From NCBI GenBank assembly GCA_001574975.1, contig KQ965736.1, positions 3,725-67,724 on the forward strand: a stretch of DNA of 64,000 nucleotides. Direction: 5' to 3'. Each line of letters begins with the position of its first letter. Position 1 is the first letter of the stretch. Position numbers and translations under genes: made by a program. Source of the stretch: Gonapodya prolifera JEL478 (Eukaryota; Monoblepharomycota; Monoblepharidomycetes; Monoblepharidales; Gonapodyaceae). The notes below the pieces were generated by a model that did no database searches, was not told the DNA's origin, and was given only the letters and a program-made list of their open reading frames with translations. Below, in pieces: positions 1 to 10,080 of the stretch.

Positions 1-545
1 TGAGAGGTTGGTCGGCCGCAACAATCCAATCGAGCATAAGTGCTCGATAAGCCTCTTCATCGAACGCCTGTAAATGGTGGTTAAAACTTGTTTGGTGAAA
101 CGATTCCGGGCATTATCACTCACCTGGACCGGATCTCGCTTCCGTTTCCCAGATGCCATGTCCTCGAGGGTAAGCTGATTGCTGGCGGGGATTCTCTGCT
201 GCTCCAGTTTCTTCCTTATGTCGGGGTCCCTGATGGTGTCTGCGTGGTACTTCAAGACGTGGGTCTGGAGGGTTGACGTTGAGTGGTGTCGGGTCATATC
301 ATAACTAATGGAAAAAATGGAAGCAATGAAGCAGAAAATAATAACAAATCGTACCATACTCACGGTTTTGCGCTGCATCCATTCTGTCCAAAATGACGGC
401 AGATCGCCCTCCTCTCCCCACCCTTCTCCTGCTTTTCAAAGTGTCCATCCCGAAACACCCATGACTCTTCCCGCTTGGAAGTGACAAATCGCTTCGCGGC
501 GATCCATCCATCGCCTCCTGGTGTACTTGGTCCACCTGTGCTCAT
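1..545 (-). CDS. hAT-type transposase, N-terminal part, cut by left edge
   Basis: Three exons can be joined: 545-364, 304-124 and 67-1, with GTGAGT donors and TAG/CAG acceptors. The first exon holds a short BED-like zinc-finger half (SWVFRDGHFEK then AICRHFGQNGC). The second continues with STSTLQTHVLKYH, the spaced histidines of the finger, and a basic linker ending GKRKRDP. The third reads AFDEEAYRALMLDWIVAADQ, matching the 'WI' segment that follows the BED finger in hAT transposases. The start is the first in-frame ATG at 545. The catalytic RNase H-like core would lie outside the window, so whether the element is complete cannot be judged. The first cysteine pair is wider than the usual C-x2-C, so the finger may be degenerate. 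Family assignment is from motif order, not a search. Confidence 0.65.
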
Positions 546-599
546 ATCGTTTTTTTTTGAGAGGGGTTCCAAGGGAGTTGACTCGGAGTTGGCTAAATT

Positions 600-757
600 C
601 AACTCGCTACTCGCTCCCTCGACCCTTTACAAACTCCTAACTCGCTCCCTCGTAATCGAGCCAACTCCCGAACTCGCTCCCTCGCAAAAACCCCAACTCC
701 ACTCGCATTTGCGAGTTACGAGGGAGCGAGTTGGCGAGTTTCAACTCGCTCCCTCGT
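600..757. repeat. Subterminal repeats upstream of the hAT transposase
   Basis: A 14-base motif, approximately AACTCGCTCCCTCG, occurs near 604, 641, 671 and 743, and once inverted near 718. The copies lie just upstream of the transposase start at 545. This placement fits the short subterminal repeats that hAT transposases bind near element ends. The outermost copy would put the element end at about 757-765. No 8-base target duplication can be tested because the other end is outside the window. Confidence 0.6.
718..757. repeat. Perfect 16-base inverted repeat with 8-base loop
   Basis: Arms 718-733 and 742-757 are exact reverse complements (ACGAGGGAGCGAGTTG and its complement) around an 8-base spacer. 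It is built from two head-to-head copies of the subterminal motif, one at each arm. It can form a cruciform or hairpin and is the outermost part of the repeat cluster. Confidence 0.85.
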
Positions 758-1011
758 ATCCCTACCTCCGGGCCTTGTGGGATGCCATGTGCAAAGACAA
801 CTCCAGATACAGACCCGGACCTAGTACCCAACTATGCCTGGTACACATCCCCTGATGTCATTAAACAATACCTCCCCACTGAAGTGGCCACACACATTTA
901 AATTGAGCCACAAAACCCCTCTTATCATCTAAGTTGCTCCCCACCAACCTTCCCATTACTTTGCTCTCTTTTCCCTCCTTTGGCCCCTGGCTGTCACACT
1001 GACATCCACTA

Positions 1012-1232
1012 ATGTGGAGTATATAGTGTAGTATGAGTGTTGGGTATTAGCTGCTGTGCCACTACTGTGGCCGCGGGTTTAGATGTGCACACCTGCAGGA
1101 NGTGCCCTAAGTTTGGCATCACGTTCCTGCAGGTGAGTTCTATGCACATCACGTCTTGCTATGTACATCTGATCATATATACACGTTCCTGCAGTTTACA
1201 GGCTTGTGCAGCTCACCTAGGTTGTGTAGCAC
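1012..1232. repeat. Direct repeat, copy A (~210 bases)
   Basis: This copy shares a long, slightly diverged block with 2438-2645. Both carry GTGCCACTACTGTGG, then a CACCTGCAGG and TTCCTGCAGGTGAGTTCT pair, then TATATACACGTTCCTGCAG and a final identical stretch ending GTTGTGTAGCAC. The unit contains three CCTGCAG sites. An undetermined base (n) lies at 1101. It could be a small LTR or a fragment of a transposon family; no open frame runs through it. Confidence 0.8.
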
Positions 1233-2437
1233 TGGCGTTACACACCCCACTTTCCACTGGAATATTCTCCTGCAAGTAAACACAACCCACCACACACATT
1301 GAAAATCAGATTTGAGATGGACCATCTCCTTCTATCCACCATGTTGCCACCTAGAGTTCCAAATGTACTGATTGCATTTGTTGGTCCTCCTTGGATATTT
1401 GAACATCTTGGGAAGTCATTCTGTTGCTGTGGCCCGATCATACAAAAGCTCAGCTACAATACCTTCTCCCCCAAAAGCCACCTCTCAAACTTGCATTTTT
1501 GTAGTCTCCTGTCAGCGCACACCATATTTTCTCTCTCATTTTTATCTTTCTGCTCTGATTTCCATGTGGGATCACACTCCTGCAAGCCCTGCTCACGTGG
1601 TAGCCCAACTGGGACTTGCTCTCTGCAACAACCAGGGGGAGTGCAGTAGATCTGTATGGATGATGTCTAATTGGGGCATATGGCTATATGGTTTAGGCTT
1701 ATTTTATTGTTTTGTATCATCTTGGGACCTTGGTCCCATTCAATTACATCTTTGGGTCACTTGCTACCCCCCATGTGGTCTCTGGCCATACCAGACAGCT
1801 ACAGACCAAACTCAATCTCCATGGCAGAATTTAATTCTTCAGCTAAAACCCTTGTTTGACAACAAGTAAGTTTTCTTCCAAGTGATGTTGGAGTGCTTTG
1901 AACATCCAAAGCCTGAGAGAGAGCTCAATTTGCATACAAAAATAATAGGAAACTACAATACTACTTCTTGCGTTTCACTGCAGAACTCCACCAGATCAGT
2001 GTACACACCCAACTCATATCCTGACATTTCCCCACATCCATGTTTCCTGAACTTCTTCAACACCTTTTTCTTGTTTCTCCATGTTTCATAGGCATACAGC
2101 CTCACAAAGTTGCAATTGCAAGACTTGCACTTTGCGAAGATATACTTGACACCTTGGGCTCTTTTGTTGATGTAGACCTGCAGCTCTCTTTTAGAACAGA
2201 AAGCTTAAAAATGAAAAGAACAAGGTCATACACAACTTGGATGCTGTTCTATGCAAGATGATATTGAAATATTGTTTACTCACCCTTTTTCTGACTCAGT
2301 TCTTCAATTTGCTTGCTCTTCTGTTTGGCATCCTTCACCCAGGTAAGACACAGATATGACTTAGAATTGGTCATTGCTGAAGGTTACTGAAATGAACAAG
2401 CATAGTGTCACCATAGCCTCAGGTGACATCCATTGAC

Positions 2438-2645
2438 ATGGTATATATAGTGTGAGGTGTTAAAGTGCAGTGCCACTACTGTGGTCATGTATTTAGATGA
2501 GTGCACCTGCAGGGCATGCCCCAAGTTTGGTGTCACATTCCTGCAGGTGAGTTCTGTGTGCGCTACAACATATTATGTATGTTTGATCAGATATATACAC
2601 GTTCCTGCAGTTTACAGGCTTGTGCAGCTCACCTAGGTTGTGTAG
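2438..2645. repeat. Direct repeat, copy B (~210 bases)
   Basis: Second copy of the unit at 1012-1232, in the same orientation and about 1.4 kb away. The last 60 bases (from TATATACACGTTCC to GTGTAGCAC) are nearly identical, while the first 100 bases have drifted. The sequence between the copies has no recognisable reverse transcriptase, integrase or transposase. Confidence 0.8.
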
Positions 2646-3442
2646 CACATAGACTCACATCACTGAATACTTTTGTCTTCATTACAAACGCCTTTTTACC
2701 ATTCTTCACTTTTGCTTTGTGGACTTTTTCAGTGTTTGCCTGTCACAAATATTGAACACACAAGTGAGTTGCAAGACAAAGAAGCTTGAGTCTACATGGG
2801 TGGGTTCTACTCACAGGGTTGTAAATGCCTTTCCTGTAATATACTGTGTATAGCCCCTGCAGCCAGCCTGGATCCTTCCAGCATGAGTCCATCCCTGTTC
2901 TCTGAGAAGGTTGCCACATAGACTTCCTTCCAGAACTTCCAAAATGTAAAGGAAGGGTCCAATGCAATAACTGCATCCCACCCACCCGCTCAATCATGCC
3001 AGTCTTTGTCCTCAGGTATTCCATTAACACACTAGGTTGAGTGCCTCTACTTTGACTCCCTTGATGCTCCTGAGGTCCCCAAAGCTATCACCACAGGATC
3101 TCATGGTTTGATAGCACCATATGTAGTTCACATTGAGACACTCAATTGAATCTGGGAGACTGCCAAAGCATATCAAATGGTCCATAAGACTTAAGAGGAT
3201 GATGGACAATTAATTAAATTAACTATACACTTGTCTTCAAGCACATGACAAAGGAAACTTATGCGCTTCCTCCATTGCACTGCCAAGCAGTAATTTATTG
3301 TATCCTGAAGTTCCCTTGGATGCAAGTATGACCCTGAGAGTAAGTGACAATCAATTGCAACTGTTCTGGTTGGTTCCAATCTGTGACACAGAGAGCAAAA
3401 GCTGTGCTTTTTCTGTTCAGATATCCACATTCCACAAGCACA

Positions 3443-4224
3443 TCATCTATTGGAATGGTCCACAGCCTTAGAGTTTAGAATTTGAATAGTGCTGGAGCTA
3501 TTCGCGCCTCTAAGCCAAATAGCATTGTTGTGATCATCACCTGAAGTAAAAGCAGTGTTGAAATCAAAGGTATCATCCAGATTGTTTTTGTCAGGCAAAG
3601 TGTTTACCAAGTCCATGATGTAAGTGTCTTTAAACTGAACACCCCACACCTTGAATTTCTTTTTCAAACTGCGTTCCGTATAACAGCTATCCTCTTCCAA
3701 GACTCACTGTCAAAACACAAGATTACAAAGTTGACATCATTGTACAAACACCAGTCGTCAACACATACATCAGACACATCAAAAGCCGGTGCGCAAGGGA
3801 ACTCCGCTACTTCAAATACGCGACCCAAAGGATTTCTACCAGGCGTCTGGCAGATGCGTCCCAGGCCTTTTCGGATACCGCTCTGCACAGCATTTTCAAC
3901 CATTTCACCCTGTTTGCTAAAAACAATGTGAATGAAGACCACAATAACATTATGTCATCCATCTCTCTCACAGCCTACCTCTAGCCCGTCAGGCCCCTCA
4001 CGAATTATGGACTGCTGATCAGGATCGTCAACATTCCCTTGCTTTAGTTTTTGCATAATTTTGTTGACATGGAAATCGACCGCTTCCTTAGATCCAGGGA
4101 CCAGTGATGGTGCCGGTTGTTTGATATCTATATCCGTGGTCTGCATGTCTCCTTGGCGAGACATATTTGCAGGTTGTGGCCGCTTTTGACGATGAAGCTG
4201 CTGCGGCGGTTGAGCCTGCAGCAA
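3443..4224 (-). CDS. Hypothetical spliced gene, product unknown
   Basis: Two to three open stretches read in succession on the minus strand. The first (from ATG at 4224) ends EGPDGLE at a GTAGGC donor near 3977. A CAG acceptor near 3915 opens a stretch beginning GEMVENAVQSGIRKG and including CAPAFDVSDVCVDDW. A third open stretch at about 3690-3443 contains FKVWGVQFKDTYIMDLVN. I recognise no domain. It sits between repeat-rich DNA and the Zn2Cys6 gene and could be part of a mobile element. The second junction could not be closed in frame, so the gene may be broken. Confidence 0.3.
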
Positions 4225-4323
4225 TATGTTGCAAACTCTCTATCTATTCCTATGTACAAAGCAATGACCAGTTGCGTCGACTGCACAGGGGCCACATCAG
4301 CCCCAATGCCGCAAAACATCCTT

Positions 4324-6522
4324 TCACGCCACCTGTCCTCCATCTTCCCCGCTTTCTCCACTGTCATCTTGTGGTCCTCCACTCCCGCTTCCATTTCTGC
4401 GCCCTCTTTGCCCTCCGCTTCGACGTCCCCTTGCACCTCCACCTCTTCGCCCCCTCCTCCCATGCGGCTTGCGCTTCCTCTCCCACTTCTCACACTCCTC
4501 AACCGCCACACCGAGCGCCACGAGCGCCCCGCCGTCCATGGACCAGAAGACACGGAGGTATTCTTCAGGGAGGTCTGGCACGTTCCCACTTGCACACCCA
4601 CCCCCTCCAGGTCTAGCTCCCGAAGTCCCACTGGTAACAAAAGCCTTGGGTAGCGGCGGAAACGCATCTCCCCCATCGCCCACCTCCCGGAGGTACAAGT
4701 CATGAAACGTCGAGGCGGCAAGCACGTGGATTCTATCAAGGACCGCCGAGTCCGGGAACAAACCCGCGGTAGGGGTTGCGGGCGGGTCGCATGAGGGCGA
4801 GAGGGGGGTTGGAGAGCGCGATGGCGTAGGAGAGGGGGAACGTGGAGGTGAGTATGCACCTCCAGATCCGGACGGCGGTGTCCGTGCGTGTGCAATGAAT
4901 TTTCGCGTCGTCGGTGCACGTCGTCGTTGTGTCATTACGTGCGCGTGAGGTCCTGCCTCCTGGTCGACATCGCTCGTACTCTCCCGTCCTGCCGCCACAG
5001 CGCCATCCGGTCCACGCCGGCGCTTGACACGAGGAGGTGGCGGACCGTCACGTGCCGCATCACTGTCATCGGCGTCTGTACCGCTTTCCCGCGCCACGGA
5101 CCGGGCTCTCTTGCGGCCCTTTTCTTCTCCACTGCCCAACCTTCCTCCACCGATCCCACCTCCACTCGCGCCACCACCAGAGGCATTCTCGACACACTCC
5201 CTTGTCCTAACTCTATCCTCGTGCGCACGTACAAACCCCATCCTACGCGGTGGGAGGCGCCCCTCAGCACGTGACGCGAGTGTGTGCCACTGGGAGGTAG
5301 TGAGGGTGGGGAGAAGGAACGAAGGGCGCGGAATGATTGTTTTGTGGGATGTCGAGGCCGTGGTTGGGGTGGTGCGGTGCTTGGATGAATCTTTGTTGTG
5401 GTCATCGTCTTCGTTGGCGTCTTCATCACCGTCACCTTCCGTGTCCGCGTCCTCGTTCACTTTGTCTTCCCCTTGGTCCCCTTCAACTACATCGTCTTCG
5501 TTAGAAGAGGAAGGCGGTCCGGCATGGACTGACTCCACCTCTTCCGTTTCGTCACCCTGGCTTTCGATGGAACTATCAGAGTCCGATGAAGACGGAGACG
5601 AGGGTGATGATGACGAGGGCGACAAAGGGGGGAAGGGCGGTGTGGCACGTGAGGGTGAGGGTGAGGATGAGGCAGACTGGGCGGGAGAGCCCGGACTGTC
5701 CGACGCCGTATCCATATCCGCGTCGGAGTCCGAACTCTCACTGGTCCCATCGTCAAGTCTCTCCGCTTTGTTCACTTGCATCCGCCCCGTCCGTCCCACT
5801 GCTTCTTCTGATCCTTCAGAGCGATCTCCATCCTCACCGACACCCTCTTTCTTCAATCCTACCCTGCCACCCCGCCCACTTTTCCTCCTCTCCTCCCAAT
5901 ATCTCCTTGTCCCCTCTTTGGTCTTTTCCCTAGCCTTCATCAACCTCGGGTTGTCCTCTTGAAACTCCTCCATGTCCACCACAACGCCACCAAACAGCGC
6001 ATCGAGCGCCATCTCGGTCATCTCTCGCACATCCGGGCCGTGCAGAGCAAATGGCCCTCTTCCACCTTCATCAATAGGGGTATGCGGGAGATAGCGGGAC
6101 GAAAAAGGGTTGACAGGATGGTCAGCGTACCCTGAAGTCGAGAGGACGGCGCGTTGGGTCCAGTAGGAGCCGAGGTTTGGATCCACCAGTGGGTTTGGGC
6201 GGGATTTGATGCGGGGCGGTTGTTTGGGTTGCGTGTGTGGTGATGAGGGACGTGGTTCAGAAGTGCCAGAAGGACCAGAAGTGGTAGGTACGGGCGGCGG
6301 AGGTGGTGAGAAGAAACAGACAGCATTGAGTGTGGCACAGCGCGTGCATGGTGGGCGGGGGGTGAGATGGGTTGGCATTGGGGGTGGTCGTGGTGGTTGT
6401 GGTGGAATGTCGGGAGGTGTATCAGCGGGGGGAGGCGGTGCAGTAGCAGTAGGAAGAACGAGCTCGAATCTCAAGTCGCACTTTGCTTTTGCGCGGAAGC
6501 ATCTGTCGCATTTTTGTGCCAT
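4324..6522 (-). CDS. Zn(II)2Cys6 fungal-type transcription factor
   Basis: A 732-residue single-exon protein. At the extreme N-terminus it reads MAQKCDRCFRAKAKC, then about 43 residues later CTRCATLNAVC. This gives six cysteines at residues 5, 8, 15, 59, 62 and 69, the C-x2-C-x6-C ... C-x2-C-x6-C pattern of the binuclear zinc cluster that binds DNA in fungi. The loop between the third and fourth cysteines is normally under about 15 residues; here it is a proline-rich ~43-residue spacer. The rest is low complexity: long acidic Ser/Asp/Glu runs (about 200-380), basic Arg/Gly tracts and a basic C-terminus. There is no clear fungal-specific activation domain. Many long frames on the opposite strand are shadows of its GC-rich codon use. 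Nuclear role is inferred; target genes are unknown. Confidence 0.7.
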   Translation of the reverse strand: MAQKCDRCFRAKAKCDLRFELVLPTATAPPPPADTPPDIPPQPPRPPPMPTHLTPRPPCTRCATLNAVCFFSPPPPPVPTTSGPSGTSEPRPSSPHTQPKQPPRIKSRPNPLVDPNLGSYWTQRAVLSTSGYADHPVNPFSSRYLPHTPIDEGGRGPFALHGPDVREMTEMALDALFGGVVVDMEEFQEDNPRLMKAREKTKEGTRRYWEERRKSGRGGRVGLKKEGVGEDGDRSEGSEEAVGRTGRMQVNKAERLDDGTSESSDSDADMDTASDSPGSPAQSASSSPSPSRATPPFPPLSPSSSSPSSPSSSDSDSSIESQGDETEEVESVHAGPPSSSNEDDVVEGDQGEDKVNEDADTEGDGDEDANEDDDHNKDSSKHRTTPTTASTSHKTIIPRPSFLLPTLTTSQWHTLASRAEGRLPPRRMGFVRAHEDRVRTRECVENASGGGASGGGIGGGRLGSGEEKGRKRARSVARESGTDADDSDAARDGPPPPRVKRRRGPDGAVAAGRESTSDVDQEAGPHAHVMTQRRRAPTTRKFIAHARTPPSGSGGAYSPPRSPSPTPSRSPTPLSPSCDPPATPTAGLFPDSAVLDRIHVLAASTFHDLYLREVGDGGDAFPPLPKAFVTSGTSGARPGGGGCASGNVPDLPEEYLRVFWSMDGGALVALGVAVEECEKWERKRKPHGRRGRRGGGARGRRSGGQRGRRNGSGSGGPQDDSGESGEDGGQVA

Positions 6523-6937
6523 TGTGCGCCTTTACAGATATCGGCGCCTGGGGGTGGTAGTTGACCTGAAGAAACGCTTTGAGGACTAGGACAGCGTGTC
6601 TAACCACGTGTAGACCTCCACACGGACGCCACCAGTCCGCTTCTCTCAATTCGCCGGCTCCTCCTCGCCCACGCTCTCGAATCAGCCGCATCGTCACATC
6701 TTCACCTTTACATCTTCACCTCACCCCATCCCGACCCAAAACCCACCTCCCCCGCTCCAGCTCCAGCTCCACGTGTAGCTGTCCTTGCTCGCTCGATCAC
6801 GTCAGCGATCGCCCTCGTTTGGGTGCAAGTCCTCTGTCCATGCGAATACTGCGGTCAATCATCTGAATCACAGAAATAGGTTCATTTCTATTTTATACAG
6901 TGTTAAATCAACATTATGAGGGAGCACGAAAAGGGAG

Positions 6938-8312
6938 TTAGGCCTTTTGAGATGCCAGGAACTCTTTGTCACTGTTAATCTCTTTGAGAGTCACTTGCAC
7001 CCAGTGGTAGAAACCGGATGTTCGCAGCACCACTCCCGGTTTCCCATCTCCACACTTTGAGGATCCGAAACTCGTGATCGCCCACACGAGGTCCTTGTAG
7101 TAGAGCGGACCACCCGAATCACCATTGCACGTGGAGTCCCCTGCTTTGTTGGAGACGCAAGCAAACCTGGGCCCGGAGCCGGGACACAGCTTGTAGAGCT
7201 TTTCGCACTCGGACGGGTCCTTTCGCAAAGTCAAGTCCGTCTTGTGGACAAACGACGTAGCGGCTGCTTTCATCATCTGAGCGTTCCCGACGTTGATCTG
7301 GCCCCACCCAATGGCGGTGATGGGAACGTCCGAGCTCGAGGGCGGAACGGACGTCTTGTCGTTGATTCGCAGGTATTTGGAGTCGATCTTCAAAGGTATG
7401 TTCTTGTTCTTGGGTGTCAAGACCCAAAGTGCAACGTCATAGCCCATGGTGTCCACTGTCCCCTGTGGGTCGCACTTCGGGTGGCCGTACATGGGGTGCT
7501 GTATGATCTTGAGTGTTTTGAACTTGCGACAGGTGGGGAAATCTCTGGTTTGGCGGCGGGAAGTCGATCAGTCAGTGCACCGCACGAGGCTTCGATCTCG
7601 CTCCGCTTCGTGTATGCTCCGTGACAGTATTCCGCTTCGCGGTGCATTCGCCTCCAGCGGACTTCTCGGTCAGTGCTATCGCACTCAGGCATCGGAAACG
7701 TCGCTCCGCTCGGACAGCTCGGTCTTGCGAGCTTCGCACTCCAGACGTCGCGCTCGCCTCTCTCGCTCAACTCACTTGGTATCGCACATCGTGGAAAACT
7801 GCGACTCTGTATCCAGCCCGATAACAACCGAGATTGCCGAGTTCTTCCGCGTACTGTCGCTGGCGCAGTGCGCCGCGGTGAGCAGGACGGGAACCTTGTC
7901 CACCTGGATGATCAGCCCCGTGCACGTCGTGGTCTGCCCGGTTTTGGTCTTGATCGAGATGAGGGCCACGTTGGGGTAGTCTTTTGCCTTGACCCCCGTG
8001 TCCGCCACTGGGCGGGGTGGGGGGTGGGGGGTGTGGGGTGTGGGTCGCGGAGTGGTATTAAATTCGAGGGTGCCGTATTGAAAGGAGAAAGGTCAAGCGA
8101 CGGAGGGTCGCCTGCCTGGGATTTCTCCAGTCGCTTCGCAACTGCCACCTGCCACCTGCCAACTCACGCGTATCGCCCACCGGCGTGTATCCCATCGTAA
8201 CGATGCTGACACTGGCGGTCTCGTTCTGTGCCAGCACGGCCGTGAAGAGTGCTTGGCATGCCAGCAGGGCCACGAGGAGAACCACCGGAAACGGGACGGT
8301 GTTGGAACGCAT
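6938..8312 (-). CDS. Secreted trypsin-fold (S1) serine protease
   Basis: Exons 8312-8168, 8007-7776 and 7544-6938 join in frame to give 327 residues. The start was chosen at MRSNTVPFP because it opens a clean signal peptide (VVLLVALLACQALFTAVLA, cleavage likely before QNET). Triad residues are visible: His in LLTAAHC, Asp in GYDVALWVL, Ser in CNGDSGGP. Six residues before the catalytic Ser lies a Ser, the specificity-pocket position that is Asp in trypsin, so a chymotrypsin-like preference is more likely. Several cysteines (TTTCTG, PTCRK, RFACVS) suit disulfides. Intron 2 is about 230 bases, several times longer than its neighbours. A secreted protease fits nutrient acquisition. Family is clear, natural substrate unknown. 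Confidence 0.88.
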
Positions 8313-9153
8313 TGCAGATGCATGAGAGCTCTGGCATTGAGATCGGCGCGCGTGTGGCATTGCGGATGGCAGTTGGCTCGGCGAGAGTGTTTGGTCGGTG
8401 TCTCTAGTTTATATGCGGAACTGTTCCAATATAATTTGGCTTAGGCTGTCCCTCCGCCCTCCGCCACGACCGTCGATATGTATGTCCTCGACCGTAATGT
8501 AATTTTTGGCGAGTGCACAGCTGCGCCGGGTGGAGCTTCGCTGACCGGCTGACCCCGACTCCCCGTGCATCGTGCATCGTGCACCTCTTCTCATCACAAT
8601 CGTAAGGGGACAAAATTTATAAAGACGTCGTCTTTCCCTCCTCGTCGTAGCACATTCCTCACACCAAGCGTCACTCTCCAAGTGCAAATGCGCCGCAGTC
8701 TTCCAAATAAAATTTTTCAATTGCGGGTGTATGCGTCGTGTCAAAGCCAATACCATTTCTACTCCATCACTGCACGCGCAGGTATAAAATTCTCACTTCG
8801 CACTGCGCACTACAGATACACTGGGACCCTGCGACGTGTTGGCACGTGTCGTCTCCTCCTGACCACCGTGTCCTGTCCGTTCGCACACACCAATGTGCAT
8901 GCGCACCAACACAACGTCTGCGTCCATTCATTCCACGCCCGAATGCGTCTGGACCAACACACCACACGCCTCGGCTCGTACAAACGCACCCCACGCTACG
9001 ACGGCTACACCAACGCACGCAACGCTACATACAGTGCCGACACCAACCACGCTAACTCCCATCCACCAACGCATCCCACCCACTCGAACACGCCGACGAG
9101 ACACCCAACCACCCACCCATCCACCCACCCACGCACCCCCACTGCCTGTACCT
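8313..9153. other. Intergenic, C/A-rich repetitive stretch
   Basis: No gene is supported. From about 8880 to 9150 the plus strand is rich in CAC/ACC (for example CACCCACCCATCCACCCACCC near 9105-9130), a simple-sequence purine/pyrimidine asymmetry. The part next to 8313 should hold the promoter of the S1 protease. Confidence 0.6.
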
Positions 9154-10080
9154 TCACTCGGTCACCCCCTTCCCCATACTCGTCATGAGCGTCCGATAAA
9201 TCCTTGCGAGTGGCACGTTCCGCGACACGAGGTAAGCGACGTACTGTGCCAGGATCTCGCCGTTGAGGAGCGGGTTGCGGATCACGTTGAATCGTAGGTG
9301 GATGATGGAGGACGCGTCGGGGGAGATGGCGTAGCCCTGGCCGGCACCGGCACCTTCACCGGCACCAGTCGCAGTCGAGGTCGAGGTCGAGGTCGAGCCT
9401 GAGCCCTCGCCGGCTAAGGAGACGACAGGCCGCTGTCCCATGGCTGCAAGCAGGTCGCTCACGTCCTCTGCCATCTGCGAGGTATGTTTGACACGGGCCC
9501 ATTCGGCCAGTGGCGCTCGTCGCAGGCCGAGTGTGCGCCGCTCTTCTTCGTCGATGAGGATGCGCCCGTTGGGTCGCCTGAAGATACCCGCCGCGTCCAG
9601 CTGCCTCCCGTCCGCGTCCAGGGCCTTCTGGAACGCCGACTTGACTTTATTCTTTGCGACGATGCGGTAGTAGAAGTGGCCCGCCCTCGCCTGGTACGCG
9701 CGGCGCTCCATGAGCCCCTCTGTGCCGCGCATGTCCATGACTGTGAAATCGAGTTTTGGGTTGTCCCACTTGGGGTGCCGCTCGACGGGGGGGTCGCGGG
9801 ACGTTTGCAGGACGGTCAGGTTGACGTAGATCCCGGACTGCGAGGCCCTGATGTGCGGCGTGGCTGTGAAGTAGTCCTGGAAGATGTGACCGAGGTAGGA
9901 TGTGATGGCGGGGTGGATGACGGAGGAGGGCCAGTTAATTAGGTGTTTCACGCGCAAGGATATGGGGTTGATGCGGCCCATGGCGCGCGACGGTGGGCCG
10001 GGCGGCGGGAGAGGGGAGACGGGGGAGAGGGAAGAAGGTGAAGATTTTCGAGTGACCGCAGCGGCCCATGCCCCACCCAT
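9154..10080 (-). CDS. Probable nuclear-encoded mitochondrial ribosomal protein uS3m
   Basis: Single exon, up to 308 residues. The conserved start MGRINPISLRV (from 9981) resembles the opening of bacterial and organellar S3 (M-x-x-K-x-N-P-I-x-x-R). It is followed by a tryptophan-containing loop (INWPSS) and later ASQSGIYVNLTVLQ. The C-terminal third reads IIHLRFNVIRNPLLNGEILA then YVAYLVSRNVPLARIYR, like the C-terminal S3 domain. The first 33 residues of the longer reading (from 10080) are Ser/Arg/Pro-rich without acids and could be a mitochondrial presequence, so I kept the longer start. A Ser/Thr-Gly-Ala repeat lies at about 228-248. In many fungi this protein (Rps3/Var1) is mitochondrially encoded. 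The assignment is from remembered family features; a different mitochondrial protein is possible. It lies head-to-head with the M13 gene. Confidence 0.5.
   Translation of the reverse strand: MGGAWAAAVTRKSSPSSLSPVSPLPPPGPPSRAMGRINPISLRVKHLINWPSSVIHPAITSYLGHIFQDYFTATPHIRASQSGIYVNLTVLQTSRDPPVERHPKWDNPKLDFTVMDMRGTEGLMERRAYQARAGHFYYRIVAKNKVKSAFQKALDADGRQLDAAGIFRRPNGRILIDEEERRTLGLRRAPLAEWARVKHTSQMAEDVSDLLAAMGQRPVVSLAGEGSGSTSTSTSTATGAGEGAGAGQGYAISPDASSIIHLRFNVIRNPLLNGEILAQYVAYLVSRNVPLARIYRTLMTSMGKGVTE

Larger units (their letters stand above)
766..3440. other. Repeat-rich AT-leaning region without a supported gene
   Basis: Apart from the two direct repeats, I see only short frames on both strands and several intron-like GTGAGT signals. 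Nothing matches a family I know. Base composition is visibly more AT-rich than the gene-dense part of the window, fitting decayed mobile DNA. Confidence 0.6.

Noticed and set aside
600-757. CRISPR-like array
   Set aside because: Motif copies are irregularly spaced, in both orientations and beside a transposase in a eukaryotic genome.
5024-5962. Long 312-residue open frame on the plus strand
   Set aside because: It is the antisense shadow of the Ser/Asp-rich part of the Zn2Cys6 gene; composition is skewed and no domain is present.
8565-9297. Thr/His/Pro-rich frames on the plus strand
   Set aside because: They come from the CAC/ACC simple-sequence stretch and are not codon-like protein.
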